64,000 nucleotides of DNA from Haloplanus ruber (GTDB lineage Archaea; Halobacteriota; Halobacteria; Halobacteriales; Haloferacaceae): contig NZ_JANHDK010000003.1 in the NCBI RefSeq assembly GCF_024494725.1, forward strand, positions 124,001 to 188,000. Reading direction: 5' to 3'. A model generated the notes under the pieces. The model searched no databases and was not told where the DNA came from. It saw only the letters and a list, made by a program, of their open reading frames with translations. The translations under genes and the position numbers were made by a program. Of this stretch, positions 25,299 through 34,217 are shown piece after piece (the first letter of the stretch is position 1; the number at the start of each line of letters is the position of its first letter).

Positions 25299-25721
25299 AT
25301 GAGCGACCCCGACCTCGCCGCCTTCCTCGCGGGCGACTACCTCGACCACATCGCGCTCTATCTCACCGACGACTACCTCGACGACGACGGCGCACTCGCC
25401 GACCACGGCACCCCCGTCGACGGCGGCGTCGTCCTCGTCGTCCCCGGCGAGCAGGGCCGCCGCCTGTTCTCGGCCGGCACCGGCATGGATGCCATGGCCT
25501 TCGCCAAGGAGGCGATGGGTGCCGAGGGCGACATCGACTCCGGGTTGACCGGGGGCACCTGCCCCGACTGTGGCGAGAGTGCGGCCTTCGTCCTCGCCTT
25601 CGCGGAGGCGCAAAACGAGGAGGTCGGTGGCATCTACGCCGCGGGCGACGTGATCCACGCCTACGCCGCCTGCCCCGACGGCACCGCCTTCTCGGATCGC
25701 TGGGTCGTCGGCGAGGCGTAG
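25299..25721 (+). CDS. Conserved haloarchaeal protein with CxxC (DUF5807-like)
   Basis: A 140-residue acidic protein beginning MSDPDLAAFLAGDYLD. It contains GTCPDCGES near residue 88 and a later single Cys, so it may bind a metal, and a GVVLVVPGEQGR strand-turn near residue 47. It resembles a haloarchaea-restricted family I know as DUF5807; function unknown. The ATG at 25299 follows a GACGGT context and fits the family start. It ends one base before the convergent mannonate dehydratase gene. Confidence 0.8.
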   Translation: MSDPDLAAFLAGDYLDHIALYLTDDYLDDDGALADHGTPVDGGVVLVVPGEQGRRLFSAGTGMDAMAFAKEAMGAEGDIDSGLTGGTCPDCGESAAFVLAFAEAQNEEVGGIYAAGDVIHAYAACPDGTAFSDRWVVGEA

Positions 25722-26675
25722 CTACTCGCCTGCGGCTTCGAGCAACCCGGTCATGTAGCCGACGGCGAACAGCCGTCCGAGTGTGTGATACCCCGGGTTC
25801 GAGTTATCTTCGCCGGCCATCGTCGGCACGTGATCGGGGCGCATCGGCCCGTCGAACCCCACCTCCTCGTAAGCGCGCATGGCGGCGAGCATGTCGGTCG
25901 GGCCGTCGTCGTGCCACGTCTCGACGAACCGGTCGCCGTCGCCCTCGACGTCGCGGAAGTGGACGAAGTTGATCCGGTCGCCGAACCGTCGAATGGCCGC
26001 CGGGATGTCAGCGCCCATGGCCGCGAAGTTCCCCTGACAAAACGTGATGCCGTTGTACTCGCTGTCGTAGCTGTCCAGTACGCGGTCGTACGCCTCGACG
26101 CTAGTGATGATCCGTGGCGTCCCGCGCACCCACTCGCGTGGCGGGTCGTCGGGGTGCAAGCCGAGTTTCACCCCCGCCTCCTCCGCGACGGGAACGACCG
26201 TCTCGAGGAAGTAGTCGAGTGCCTCCCACAACTGTTCGTGAGTCACCGCCTCGCCGTCGTCGCGTCCCCGCAGTTTCGCGTCGGTGTACCCGGTCACGTA
26301 GGAGCCCCCGCGGGACTCGACGTGAGCCTCGGTCCGCGCCCAGCGGAGACCAGCCATCCAGTCGTAACAGACGACCGGAATCCCGACCCGGCCGCAGTCC
26401 CGGAGAAAGGTCTTGAACGTCTCGATGTCCTCGTCGCGGCCCTCGTGGCCGAGGCGAATCCGGTCGGAGATGGGGACCGATCCTTCGAGCACCGCAAACT
26501 CTAGGCCCGCGTCTTCGAGCCAGTTTCGGAGTCCGAGCAGGTCGTCGAACGACCACTCCGTCCGCCCGTCGCCGATCTCCAGCGGGTGGATGACGGCCTG
26601 CGTGACGCCCATCTGTTTGGCGAGTTGCCACCGTTTGTCCGGTTTGGGGGGAAGGATGAGCGCGGGTTCCACCAT
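25722..26675 (-). CDS. uxuA: Mannonate dehydratase UxuA
   Basis: A 317-residue TIM-barrel enzyme that dehydrates D-mannonate to 2-keto-3-deoxygluconate in hexuronate breakdown. Recognisable metal and substrate segments are GLHPDDPP, FCQGNF, NFVHFRDVEGDGD and RPDHVPTM. It is shorter than the roughly 390 residues of E. coli UxuA but similar to other archaeal and bacterial short forms. No other uronate genes are next to it, so it stands alone in this window. The substrate is inferred from family membership. Confidence 0.85.
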   Translation of the reverse strand: MVEPALILPPKPDKRWQLAKQMGVTQAVIHPLEIGDGRTEWSFDDLLGLRNWLEDAGLEFAVLEGSVPISDRIRLGHEGRDEDIETFKTFLRDCGRVGIPVVCYDWMAGLRWARTEAHVESRGGSYVTGYTDAKLRGRDDGEAVTHEQLWEALDYFLETVVPVAEEAGVKLGLHPDDPPREWVRGTPRIITSVEAYDRVLDSYDSEYNGITFCQGNFAAMGADIPAAIRRFGDRINFVHFRDVEGDGDRFVETWHDDGPTDMLAAMRAYEEVGFDGPMRPDHVPTMAGEDNSNPGYHTLGRLFAVGYMTGLLEAAGE

Positions 26676-26728
26676 GCGTGGGGATACGCCCCGGCGTAGA
26701 TATATGCCAGGGGTGACCCCGACGCCGT

Positions 26729-27913
26729 CTACTCGTCGGCCGTCTCGTCGTCTTCGAGTAACCGCTTGAACGCCGACAGGATCACCCGCTTGGTCGTGGC
26801 TCCCTCGGTGGTCCAGTGGTGGGCGTAATCGAGCATGTCGTCGTAGATGTCGGGCTTACAGCCCGCCGCGCGGGGGTGGCCGCCGCCGTTGACCTGTTCT
26901 GCCACCTCGTGACACCGCTCGAACCCCTCGCTGCCGCGGATGCTGGCGCTCCCAGCGGGTTTGACGATCACCGAGGCGTCGGCGCCCTGTTCGCGGAGCG
27001 CCTCGGCCACCTCGTTTTGCGAACACCGGCCGTAGGTAACCCCGACCGTCCACGGGCCGACGGCGTGCAGGTCGGCGCGGTCGACCGCTCGTTCGATCAG
27101 TCGCTCTTTCTCGACGCGCCGGTGGTCGAGGTAGTCGACGACCGGCTCTGGGAGTGCCGGGCCGTACCGCCCGACGACGGTTACGTACTCCTCGGCGCTC
27201 GCCCAGTGGGCGTAGTCCGCAAGGTCGTCGCTCCGGGGGTCCTCCTTGATCCAGAGGTCGTGATCCCGCGTGACCGCCGCGAGGTCGACGAGATGCTCGG
27301 GAAAGTCGTCGTCCAGGGAACGAAGCGCCACGTCGGCGGTACACTCCTCGTCGGACGCGCCGATCACGAGGTCGACACCTGCCGCCCGAACCGCGGCCGC
27401 CACGTCGTCGTCCCACTGGTGGTGGTCGAACCAGCGAACCGTCGACGCCCGGGCGGTCACCGCCTCGACCGTCTCGGTGATCGACTCGTCGTCCGGACAG
27501 AGGTCACAGACGTAGACGTCGACGCCGGGGTCGGCGTAGTCGGCGACACGGTCGAGCGCCTCGGACAGCGAGTGGGGGCTCGCGGTCACGAGACCGACCG
27601 GCGAGTCCTCGGTTTCGTCCTCGTCGTTCTCCTCTCCGTCGTTCGATTCCGGGGCCAGCCGCGCCGCGAGCGACGCCTCGAACGGTGCCACGTCGAGTGC
27701 GGCGTCGTAGCGTTCCCGCAGGAGGGCCACGCAGGCGAGGCCGTCGGCGTCACCGTCGGCGACCACCACCGCCTCCGCGCCCTCGATGGCCTCACGGGCG
27801 CGGCGGTCGGCGTACTCCTCGTCGAGCGAGTCGGGGTAGAAAAAGCCCGCCCCGGGCAGTCGGGACTTCCGCGAGAGGGAGATGTCGTCGTCGTCGATCA
27901 GGTCGTCGTCCAT
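26729..27913 (-). CDS. DHH-family phosphoesterase
   Basis: A 394-residue protein with the manganese-binding DHH motif (RWFDHHQW) and an upstream VVVADGDADG metal site. The C-terminal DHHA1-type substrate domain ends in NGGGHPRAAGC. Relatives are RecJ-like nucleases and oligoribonuclease/NrnA or cyclic-dinucleotide phosphodiesterases. The haloarchaeal form has an acidic linker around residues 92-105. The exact substrate cannot be read from the sequence. Confidence 0.88.
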   Translation of the reverse strand: MDDDLIDDDDISLSRKSRLPGAGFFYPDSLDEEYADRRAREAIEGAEAVVVADGDADGLACVALLRERYDAALDVAPFEASLAARLAPESNDGEENDEDETEDSPVGLVTASPHSLSEALDRVADYADPGVDVYVCDLCPDDESITETVEAVTARASTVRWFDHHQWDDDVAAAVRAAGVDLVIGASDEECTADVALRSLDDDFPEHLVDLAAVTRDHDLWIKEDPRSDDLADYAHWASAEEYVTVVGRYGPALPEPVVDYLDHRRVEKERLIERAVDRADLHAVGPWTVGVTYGRCSQNEVAEALREQGADASVIVKPAGSASIRGSEGFERCHEVAEQVNGGGHPRAAGCKPDIYDDMLDYAHHWTTEGATTKRVILSAFKRLLEDDETADE

Positions 27914-27988
27914 ATCGACTGGATGCGGGCCGTCCCGAAGTATCCCGCGATTCGGCCCGTGACGGCCGAACGCCGGCGGTCGCCCCGA

Positions 27989-28462
27989 TCAGGCGCTCGC
28001 GGCCGCGTCGCCCACGCCGTCCGCGTCGTCGCGTTCGGCCTCGTCGAGTTGGCGGACCGTCAGCACGGGCACCGGACAGGTGCGGACGACCCGCTCGGCG
28101 ACGCTGCCGATGAGAAATCGGTTTTCGCCGTGGCGGCCGCGGGTCCCCATCGCCACCATGTCGGCGCCGTGTTCGGTCGCGTACTCTCTGATCTCCGTCG
28201 CGGGTCGCCCCTGACGGGCGGCGGTCCTGACCGGACGGTCGGCGGCCGATTCGACGTCCTCGAGGGCCGCCTGCCCGGAGTCGTCGAGAGCGGCGCGCAT
28301 CTCCTCGCGCACCTGTTCCGGTGAACTCTCCACTTCCCCCTCGTCGACGACGTAGAGCGCGTGCACCGTCGCGTCGAAGCGCTCGGCTAAGTCGAGGGCG
28401 ACGCTCACGGCCCGGCGAACGCTCTCGGAGCCGTCCGTCGCGATGACGATGGTGTCGAACAC
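27989..28462 (-). CDS. Universal stress protein, ATP-binding type
   Basis: A 157-residue UspA-fold protein. It begins VFDTIVIATDGSESV and near the C-terminus carries the nucleotide-binding pattern GTRGRHGENRFLIGS (G-X2-G-X9-G-S), so it should bind ATP. The GTG at 28462 gives the standard Usp start; an in-frame ATG at 28489 would add nine residues. It is divergent from another Usp gene at 28562. Confidence 0.85.
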   Translation of the reverse strand: MFDTIVIATDGSESVRRAVSVALDLAERFDATVHALYVVDEGEVESSPEQVREEMRAALDDSGQAALEDVESAADRPVRTAARQGRPATEIREYATEHGADMVAMGTRGRHGENRFLIGSVAERVVRTCPVPVLTVRQLDEAERDDADGVGDAAASA

Positions 28463-28561
28463 GCTCGCGGCTTCGCCCGGTCGGAACATAAACCCGTGGT
28501 CCGGGGGCACGGGGCGGGCCTTGGGGGAGCGTTTTTGCCCGTGGCCCGCACAGACCCGCCC

Positions 28562-29014
28562 ATGACCGATCCGCTCTCGCCGTCGCTCGTACTCGTCCCC
28601 GTAGACGGGAGCGAGGAGTCGCTCGCGGCCGTCGAGTATGCTGCGGCCATCGCCGAGGAGTACGACGCCGCGGTCCACGCGCTCTACGTCGTCGGCGACG
28701 ACGTCGCCCGCGCCATCGACACCGGGGCGGTCGACGACGAGACGCTCGCGGCCGACTCCGAGGCGTTCCTCGAGGCTGTCGTCGACACCGTGGCCGAGGC
28801 GAACGCTCCGCTTTCGACGTCGATGGCCCACGGCTTTTCCACCAGTCGCCTCTCCCGGCATCCGGGCAACGTCGTCCTCGACACCGCGGAGGAACTCGGT
28901 GCCGACTTCGTGGTCGTCCCCCGTGAACCGCTCTCGGGTGAGACAGATGACGTCCTAGCGAAGGCCGCGGAGTACGTCCTCCTCTACGCGAGTCAGCCCG
29001 TGCTCTCGGTCTGA
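28562..29014 (+). CDS. Universal stress protein without the ATP-binding motif
   Basis: A 150-residue UspA-like protein with the LVPVDGSEES start strand and an ALYVV segment. The C-terminal G-X2-G-X9-G-S/T nucleotide motif is absent (the region reads PREPLSGETDDVLAKAAEY), so it may be a non-ATP-binding type. Its 3' end overlaps the convergent acetyltransferase gene by 22 bases. Confidence 0.85.
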   Translation: MTDPLSPSLVLVPVDGSEESLAAVEYAAAIAEEYDAAVHALYVVGDDVARAIDTGAVDDETLAADSEAFLEAVVDTVAEANAPLSTSMAHGFSTSRLSRHPGNVVLDTAEELGADFVVVPREPLSGETDDVLAKAAEYVLLYASQPVLSV

Positions 29015-29541
29015 TCGGCCAACCGGATCGACATCTCGTGTTCGAAGCTCTCGGTGTCGCTGGCGCGAAAGCCAACCTTCTCGTAGAGGCTGATCGCCGG
29101 ATCGTTCCATCGCTCGACGCTCAGCCACACGCGCTCGAAGCCCACCGCGGCGCCGGCACCGAGAAGCGTCTTCAGTAGCCGGGTGCCGATGCCCGCGTGC
29201 TGGTAGTCCTGCAGGACGAAGATGGCGAGTTCCGCGGTGTTCGCGGGTTCGTCGGGGACGAGCGTCGCGTGGCCGACGGCGCTGCCCTCGTGGACCGCCA
29301 CCACGTTCACCGTCTCCTCGCCCGTAATAGCATCGAGCCACTCGGTGATGCGCTTCTCGCTCGTCGGCGGGATGCCTTGGGCGCGGTCCGCCGGATCGAA
29401 CGCCTCGTACATCGCCGTCAGCGCCTCGCGGTCCTCGGGGTCGTATCGTCGGATGGTGATCGACCGCCCCTCGCGGTCCTCGAACGTCGTTGGCGGTCGG
29501 GGGAACGGCCCCGCAACCTCGTCCGGATAGTCGTCGGTCAT
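28993..29541 (-). CDS. GNAT-family N-acetyltransferase
   Basis: A 182-residue acetyltransferase. The acetyl-CoA-binding region reads LAIFVLQDYQHAGIGTRLL, with the Q/R-x-x-G-x-G/A-type loop as HAGIGT. The C-terminal NDPAISLYEKVGF motif is typical of the fold. The substrate is unknown. It shares ATGA with the upstream Usp gene at 29538, which suggests one transcript. It overlaps the convergent Usp gene at its 3' end. Confidence 0.88.
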   Translation of the reverse strand: MTDDYPDEVAGPFPRPPTTFEDREGRSITIRRYDPEDREALTAMYEAFDPADRAQGIPPTSEKRITEWLDAITGEETVNVVAVHEGSAVGHATLVPDEPANTAELAIFVLQDYQHAGIGTRLLKTLLGAGAAVGFERVWLSVERWNDPAISLYEKVGFRASDTESFEHEMSIRLADQTESTG

Positions 29542-29906
29542 CGGACCAACGTCACCGAGACGTGGGAGTTCAACAGGACGAACTCGGCGATGCCGCCCAG
29601 TTTGATCTTGCCCATGGGGCTGGTTTCGCCGCCACCGAGGACGATTCGGTCGTACTCCTCTTGCTCCGCGAGTTCGACCAGCCGACTCCCCGGGTCGCCA
29701 TCGAGGTGTCGAACCGACGCGGAAGTGGCCGCGTCGTCGAGGACTGCCCGTACCCGCTGTTCGATCCCTTCGGGGTCCGCCTCCGTTGCCGGGTTCCGGA
29801 GGATGGCGACCGTCAGGTCGTCGCCCGTCTCGGCGACGCGGGCGACGGTGCGCTCCAGTGCGCGGATCGAGTCGTCGCTCCCGCCGATGCCCAGCAGTAG
29901 CTTCAT
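29538..29906 (-). CDS. Short universal stress protein
   Basis: A 122-residue protein with the MKLLLGIGGSDDSI start of Usp proteins and a C-terminal GGGETSPMGKIKLGG loop that partly matches the nucleotide-binding pattern. It is shorter than the other two Usp proteins in this region. The ATG at 29906 fixes the conserved first strand. It is the first gene of a two-gene unit with the acetyltransferase. Confidence 0.82.
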   Translation of the reverse strand: MKLLLGIGGSDDSIRALERTVARVAETGDDLTVAILRNPATEADPEGIEQRVRAVLDDAATSASVRHLDGDPGSRLVELAEQEEYDRIVLGGGETSPMGKIKLGGIAEFVLLNSHVSVTLVR

Positions 29907-30011
29907 AGGCGGTTCCTCGGAACGCCGAGTGAAAAAGGTACGCGCCACGCCGTCAGACGGCCGGCGGACGGCGACGGAACGCTTTTGACTCGGCGACCGG
30001 AACGCCGGCAC

Positions 30012-30635
30012 ATGAGCGACGACGCGCCGGCGACCGAGGACGGCGTGGAACGGGGGGCCGCCGACGACCGGAGCGGCACCCACGGCGCCGATCCGGCGGA
30101 CGACGCTACCGCGACTGGGGAGACCGACGCCGACGACACGGGGTCGGTTCCCGCCGACGTGCGCAAATACGAGCGCTTCAAGAAGATGGACGGCGCCGAG
30201 TACGAGCGTGTCAACTCCTTTCTTCGCGACCGGACGTACGTCACGGCCCGCGAGTGGGCCATCGCACGGCTCTGTGTCGACTTCCGCACCGAAACCGGCG
30301 TCGAGATGACCAAGATTGGCGAGAACCTGCCACGACTCGTCCCCTTCATGACCGACACCTACACGCCACAGGCGGTCAACCAGGCCCGCTCCTCCTTCGA
30401 GGATAAGGTCCAGAAGGCGGGCGCGACCTTCCTCTACGGCGCGATGTCCGGCTTTTTCACCGCCGAGGAACTCGACGAACTGATGTACGAGGTGACGGAA
30501 GTCGCGAAGTTCTTACTGGAGGTGGAGGGTGTCGACCTCTCGGTCGCCGAGGAACTCGACGCGGAGGACCGCGTCTCCGAGGCCATGCGCGAGGTCCGAG
30601 AGTCGAGTGCGGAACTCCGGGACGACCTCGACTAG
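30012..30635 (+). CDS. Conserved haloarchaeal protein (DUF5806-like)
   Basis: A 207-residue soluble protein. The first 45 residues are an acidic, low-complexity extension. The rest is a conserved, mostly helical domain beginning VPADVRKYERFKKMDG, with RTYVTAREWAIARLC and GATFLYGAMSGFF. It resembles a haloarchaea-restricted family I know as DUF5806; function unknown. It is convergent with dihydroorotase and overlaps it by four bases. Confidence 0.8.
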   Translation: MSDDAPATEDGVERGAADDRSGTHGADPADDATATGETDADDTGSVPADVRKYERFKKMDGAEYERVNSFLRDRTYVTAREWAIARLCVDFRTETGVEMTKIGENLPRLVPFMTDTYTPQAVNQARSSFEDKVQKAGATFLYGAMSGFFTAEELDELMYEVTEVAKFLLEVEGVDLSVAEELDAEDRVSEAMREVRESSAELRDDLD

Positions 30636-31927
30636 CCGATGTTCTCGCCGGCGGCGGTTCCGAACGTGTCCATGATCGCGTCGTAGGCTCGATCCCCGCG
30701 CACCGTCGTCCACTCGGGGAAGACCCCCTCGAACCCCTCGAAGGGGGTCCAGCCGCACTTCGAGTGGAGTCGCGCCCCGTCTATCGGCCGTGTCTGTGCT
30801 ACATCGTACAGCGCTAGATCGGCGTCCATCCCCGCCTCGATCCGCCCCTTGCGATCCAGGCCGAAGGTCGCGGCCGGCGCCGCGGCCGTCAGGTCGCGAA
30901 CCCGTTCGACCGTCAGCGGGCCGTCCCGGGTTTCCGCCAACAACAGCGGCACCATCGTCTCGACGCCGGGGACGCCGCTCGGCGCCGCGAGCAGCGGCGC
31001 CTCCTTCTCGGCGCGGGTGTGTGGCGCGTGGTCCGTCGCCACCAGATCGACCCGACCGTCGACCACCCGTTCGTAGAGGGCCGCCCGCCGCGTCTCGCTC
31101 CGAAGCGGCGGGTTCATCCGCCCGAAGGTGCCCAACTCGTCGAGGTCCGCTCGGGAGAGCAGGCAGTGGTGTGGCGTCACCTCGCAGGTCACCCGGTCGG
31201 GGGCGTCGGCGACGATATCCACCGCCTCCGGCGTGCTGGTGTGGGCGACATGGAGGTGAGCGCCGGCGTCGGCGCCGACCTCGACCGCCCGTTCGACGGC
31301 CGCAATCTCGGCCTCAGGGGTGCGGTACGCGCTCCAGGCGTCGGCGTCGGCGTCCTTACCCACCCCGTCGCCGGCGGCGTCGCGAGCGTCGGTGTCGAAG
31401 CGGGTCGCGTCCTCGGCGTGGACGGTCACGGGGACGCCCGCCTCGACGGCTCGGTGGACGGCGTCCTCGAATAGGTCGCCGTCGATCCCCATCTCGCCCG
31501 TGGAGTCGGCGAGAAACACCTCGCCCAGTGCGACGAGTTGGCGGTCGAACAGCGTTTCGGGGTCCCACGACTCGGTGACGCCGCCGTTGATGCCGTAGTC
31601 GACGAGCGAGTCTCCGGCACACAACTCCTTCTGGTCGAACGCCGCGCCGGTCGTCGTCGCCGGGTCGGTGTTGGGCTGGTCGATTACCGCCGTCACCCCG
31701 CCGGCGGCGGCGCTTCGTGACCCCGACCGCCACGTTTCCTTGTGCGGCGCGCCGGGTTCTCTGAAGTGGACGTGGACGTCGATGGCGCCGGGGAGCAACA
31801 GACGCTCTCGGGCGTCGATCACCTCCCCCACGGCGTCGAGACCGGTTCCCACGGCCGTCACCTGCGTATCCTCCACCCGGACGTCGCGAACCCGGCCGTC
31901 GGCTAGCCGTGCGTTCCTGACGAGCAT
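30632..31927 (-). CDS. pyrC: Dihydroorotase PyrC
   Basis: A 431-residue amidohydrolase for the third step of pyrimidine synthesis. The metal-binding HVHFREPGAPHKE segment and later LHVAHTSTPEA, EVTPHHCLL and ATDHAPHT are characteristic of type I dihydroorotases. The ATG at 31927 (MLVRNARLADG) is preferred over 31942 because a GGTGGGGG run sits just upstream. No other pyr genes are nearby. An allantoinase or hydantoinase identity is less likely. Confidence 0.9.
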   Translation of the reverse strand: MLVRNARLADGRVRDVRVEDTQVTAVGTGLDAVGEVIDARERLLLPGAIDVHVHFREPGAPHKETWRSGSRSAAAGGVTAVIDQPNTDPATTTGAAFDQKELCAGDSLVDYGINGGVTESWDPETLFDRQLVALGEVFLADSTGEMGIDGDLFEDAVHRAVEAGVPVTVHAEDATRFDTDARDAAGDGVGKDADADAWSAYRTPEAEIAAVERAVEVGADAGAHLHVAHTSTPEAVDIVADAPDRVTCEVTPHHCLLSRADLDELGTFGRMNPPLRSETRRAALYERVVDGRVDLVATDHAPHTRAEKEAPLLAAPSGVPGVETMVPLLLAETRDGPLTVERVRDLTAAAPAATFGLDRKGRIEAGMDADLALYDVAQTRPIDGARLHSKCGWTPFEGFEGVFPEWTTVRGDRAYDAIMDTFGTAAGENIG

Positions 31928-31964
31928 ACCCCCACCTGTCACCCGGTCGCCGTAAGTCTCCCGC

Positions 31965-32642
31965 TCACACCGCCTGCCGGCGAACGGCCGTATCGTCGCC
32001 GATCAACGCCCGTTCGACCGCCGTCCGGACCTGTTCCGGATCGGCCGGCCCGCCGGCGGCTGCGACGCTTCCGACGCTCGACGGATCGAACGGCTGGCCG
32101 AGGGCGTCGTACACCGGCGCGAGGACCCCTGCCAGCGTCTCGCGGTCGGCCACCACGACACATCCGGCCACCAGCGCCGCGTCGGGTCGCACCCGCTGGG
32201 CGATTCCGACCACCTTGCCGCCCGCCTGCAACGAGTGACTGCCGGGGCAGAAGGAGGCTGACGGCTCCCCCGGTGTCGCCTCGACGCCCACTTCGGCCAG
32301 CGCCCGCCGCACCTGCTCGGTCGTCGTCTCGTAGCGAGCCGTCATCCCGGCACGAGGGTCCGCTACTGGCATCGAGCGGGCGAACGCGACTGTTGACGCC
32401 GTGTGCGCGACGGCCCGGCCGCCGACGCGCCGCTCGACCGGTTCGTACCCCTGCTTTCTCGCCACCGCGCGGGCACGCTCGTATCCCGGTTCTGCGGCGT
32501 CGCGCCGGCCGAAGGCAACCTGTCGGTGGGGAGTCCACACCCGCACCGCCGGTTCGCCCGTCTCCCCCGTCCGCGCGAGCATCGCCCCGGTCCGCTCCCG
32601 GTCGGCCTCGACCGTCGCCGCCCGGCCGCACAGGACACGCAT
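31965..32642 (-). CDS. lplA: Lipoate-protein ligase A family protein
   Basis: A 225-residue BPL/LplA-fold protein. The substrate-loop motif is RRVGGRAVAHT, and the catalytic-lysine segment GGKVVGIAQR follows at about residue 155. It would attach lipoyl groups to 2-oxoacid dehydrogenase or glycine-cleavage H proteins. At 225 residues it lacks the C-terminal accessory domain of E. coli LplA, as in the archaeal split form or octanoyltransferases. The ATG at 32642 (MRVLCGRAATV) is chosen as the start of the fold. Confidence 0.83.
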   Translation of the reverse strand: MRVLCGRAATVEADRERTGAMLARTGETGEPAVRVWTPHRQVAFGRRDAAEPGYERARAVARKQGYEPVERRVGGRAVAHTASTVAFARSMPVADPRAGMTARYETTTEQVRRALAEVGVEATPGEPSASFCPGSHSLQAGGKVVGIAQRVRPDAALVAGCVVVADRETLAGVLAPVYDALGQPFDPSSVGSVAAAGGPADPEQVRTAVERALIGDDTAVRRQAV

Positions 32643-32824
32643 GCAGGGTCGTTGGGGTGGATGCACATAATTGGCGAGGCCGAGCGACCGACGGGAGCGA
32701 GGCCTCGGGACGGAGCGGCGAGGTGGTGGTGAGTCGCCCGGCGGCGTGCGCCCACAACCCGGCGACCGGTGGCGTCTTCGCCCGAGATATCAAGGTATAT
32801 CCCTCGCCTCACCCGAATCTCTCC

Positions 32825-33268
32825 ATGACCGCCGACGCGATGAGTCGAGACGAGATCGACGGCGCACTCCGTGACACCGGTGCTGGCGTCCTGTCGCTGA
32901 CCGACGGGGCGGAGACGTACGCGGTGCCCGAATCATTCGGCTACGACGGTGACGCCGTCTACTTCCAGTTCATGAACGGGGCGGACAGCGACAAGATGCA
33001 CTTTGTCGAGACGACGGAGGTGGCAACGCTCACCGCGTTCACCCAGGACCCTGCGCGTAGCGTGATCGTTCGCGGCGGGCTTTGCCCCGTCGCCGACGCG
33101 GACGAACCGATCGCGATGCGAGCTATCGCGGCCAACGCAACTATTCCGACCGTCGACGTGAGCCTCGACACTAATCCCGACGAACTCACGTTCGCGTTCT
33201 ATCAGCTGTGCCCGGACGAGCGCTCGGGCCGAGCGTTCGGCGTCTCGCCGCCTGTTCCCGGCGCCTGA
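32825..33268 (+). CDS. Pyridoxamine-5'-phosphate-oxidase-like flavin protein
   Basis: A 147-residue split-barrel protein of the FMN/F420-binding type common in haloarchaea. It contains GAGVLSLTDG, YAVPESFGYDGDAVYFQF and the DKMHFVE turn. It lacks features that define true PdxH. The substrate is unknown; proteins of this kind often act as flavin or F420 reductases or in detoxification. The first ATG (MTADAMSRDEI) is used; a second ATG five codons later is possible. Confidence 0.85.
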   Translation: MTADAMSRDEIDGALRDTGAGVLSLTDGAETYAVPESFGYDGDAVYFQFMNGADSDKMHFVETTEVATLTAFTQDPARSVIVRGGLCPVADADEPIAMRAIAANATIPTVDVSLDTNPDELTFAFYQLCPDERSGRAFGVSPPVPGA

Positions 33269-33304
33269 TCGTCGCCCGCACCGGCCGACGAACGGCGGTG
33301 TGTG

Positions 33305-33312
33305 CATATAAG
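33305..33312 (+). promoter_or_regulatory. TATA box of the M23-fold gene
   Basis: CATATAAG lies 23-30 bases before the ATG at 33335, standard spacing for a leaderless transcript. Confidence 0.5.
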
Positions 33313-33334
33313 GCCGTCCGCCCCAACCCCGGGT

Positions 33335-34156
33335 ATGGTCACCGTTCCAGCCTCGGCGCTGTCGCACTTTCGGCGGTTCTCCCTGTTTAACTCCCCGTAC
33401 GCCGCCCACGACCGCGGGTGTGCCATCGACCTCTATCCGGCGAGCGACCGCGCGCCGTCGCCCGTCGCGGGCGTCGTGACAGACGTTCGGAGCGTCCGTG
33501 CGCCACCCCAGCCTTATGCCGTCGCCGAGGACCACCTGATCCTGATCGACACCGGCGACCGGGTCGCCCGCATCCTGCACGTCGACCCCGCGGTCGGTCC
33601 GGGGGACCGCGTCGCGGTCGGCGACACCCTCGGTGAGACGATCCGCTCGGGGTTTTTCGCCCCCTGGGTCGACGATCACGTCCACCTCGGCTTCCGGGAC
33701 CCGGACGCGAACCCCTACCGCGCCGCCGGATCGTTGCCGGTCACGGTCGACGTGCCCGTCCGCGCACTCGACTGGGACGGGAGCGGGACCGTCCGCGAGG
33801 TGGGCGAGACGTACGTCGTCCTCGACCGACCCCGACACCCCGATCCGGGGTCGTGGGTCGGTCTCGCCGGCGCTCCGGGCGTCGTCCTCGACGGCGGGTG
33901 TCCACACTACGACGGGGGTGGCGTCCTCCCGGCCGCCGGAGACGCCACGGCCGTCTCGGTGGCCGGGGACCGCGTCGGCATCGCCGCAGACCGGACGGTG
34001 ACCTGGGACGACGTCACCCTCCGGGCGAACGGCCGCCCGCTCACCGGTCTGTCGCTGTTTGTCGCCCGCGACGCCGGGTTCGGCGCGAAACTCGTCGCAC
34101 CGGACCACGAGTTCGCGCGCGGTGATCGGGTCCGGGTGTCGGTGACGCCGTCGTGA
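33335..34156 (+). CDS. M23/LytM-fold peptidase-like protein
   Basis: A 273-residue protein whose first 130 residues follow the layout of the M23 metallopeptidase barrel: AAHDRGCAIDL, a SPVAGVVTDVR strand, LILIDTGDRVARILHV, PGDRVAVGDTLG and the HxH segment DDHVHLGF. The first metal motif is spaced more widely than the usual HxGxD, so activity is uncertain. The C-terminal half is beta-rich with no motif I know. No signal peptide is seen, so it would be cytoplasmic. The family cuts peptidoglycan in bacteria, which this organism lacks. Confidence 0.72.
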   Translation: MVTVPASALSHFRRFSLFNSPYAAHDRGCAIDLYPASDRAPSPVAGVVTDVRSVRAPPQPYAVAEDHLILIDTGDRVARILHVDPAVGPGDRVAVGDTLGETIRSGFFAPWVDDHVHLGFRDPDANPYRAAGSLPVTVDVPVRALDWDGSGTVREVGETYVVLDRPRHPDPGSWVGLAGAPGVVLDGGCPHYDGGGVLPAAGDATAVSVAGDRVGIAADRTVTWDDVTLRANGRPLTGLSLFVARDAGFGAKLVAPDHEFARGDRVRVSVTPS

Positions 34157-34217
34157 GCCGCGGTTCGACGCACGCCCGCGAGACACTTTTGGGTATGCTC
34201 GCCAAACGGACGGTACG

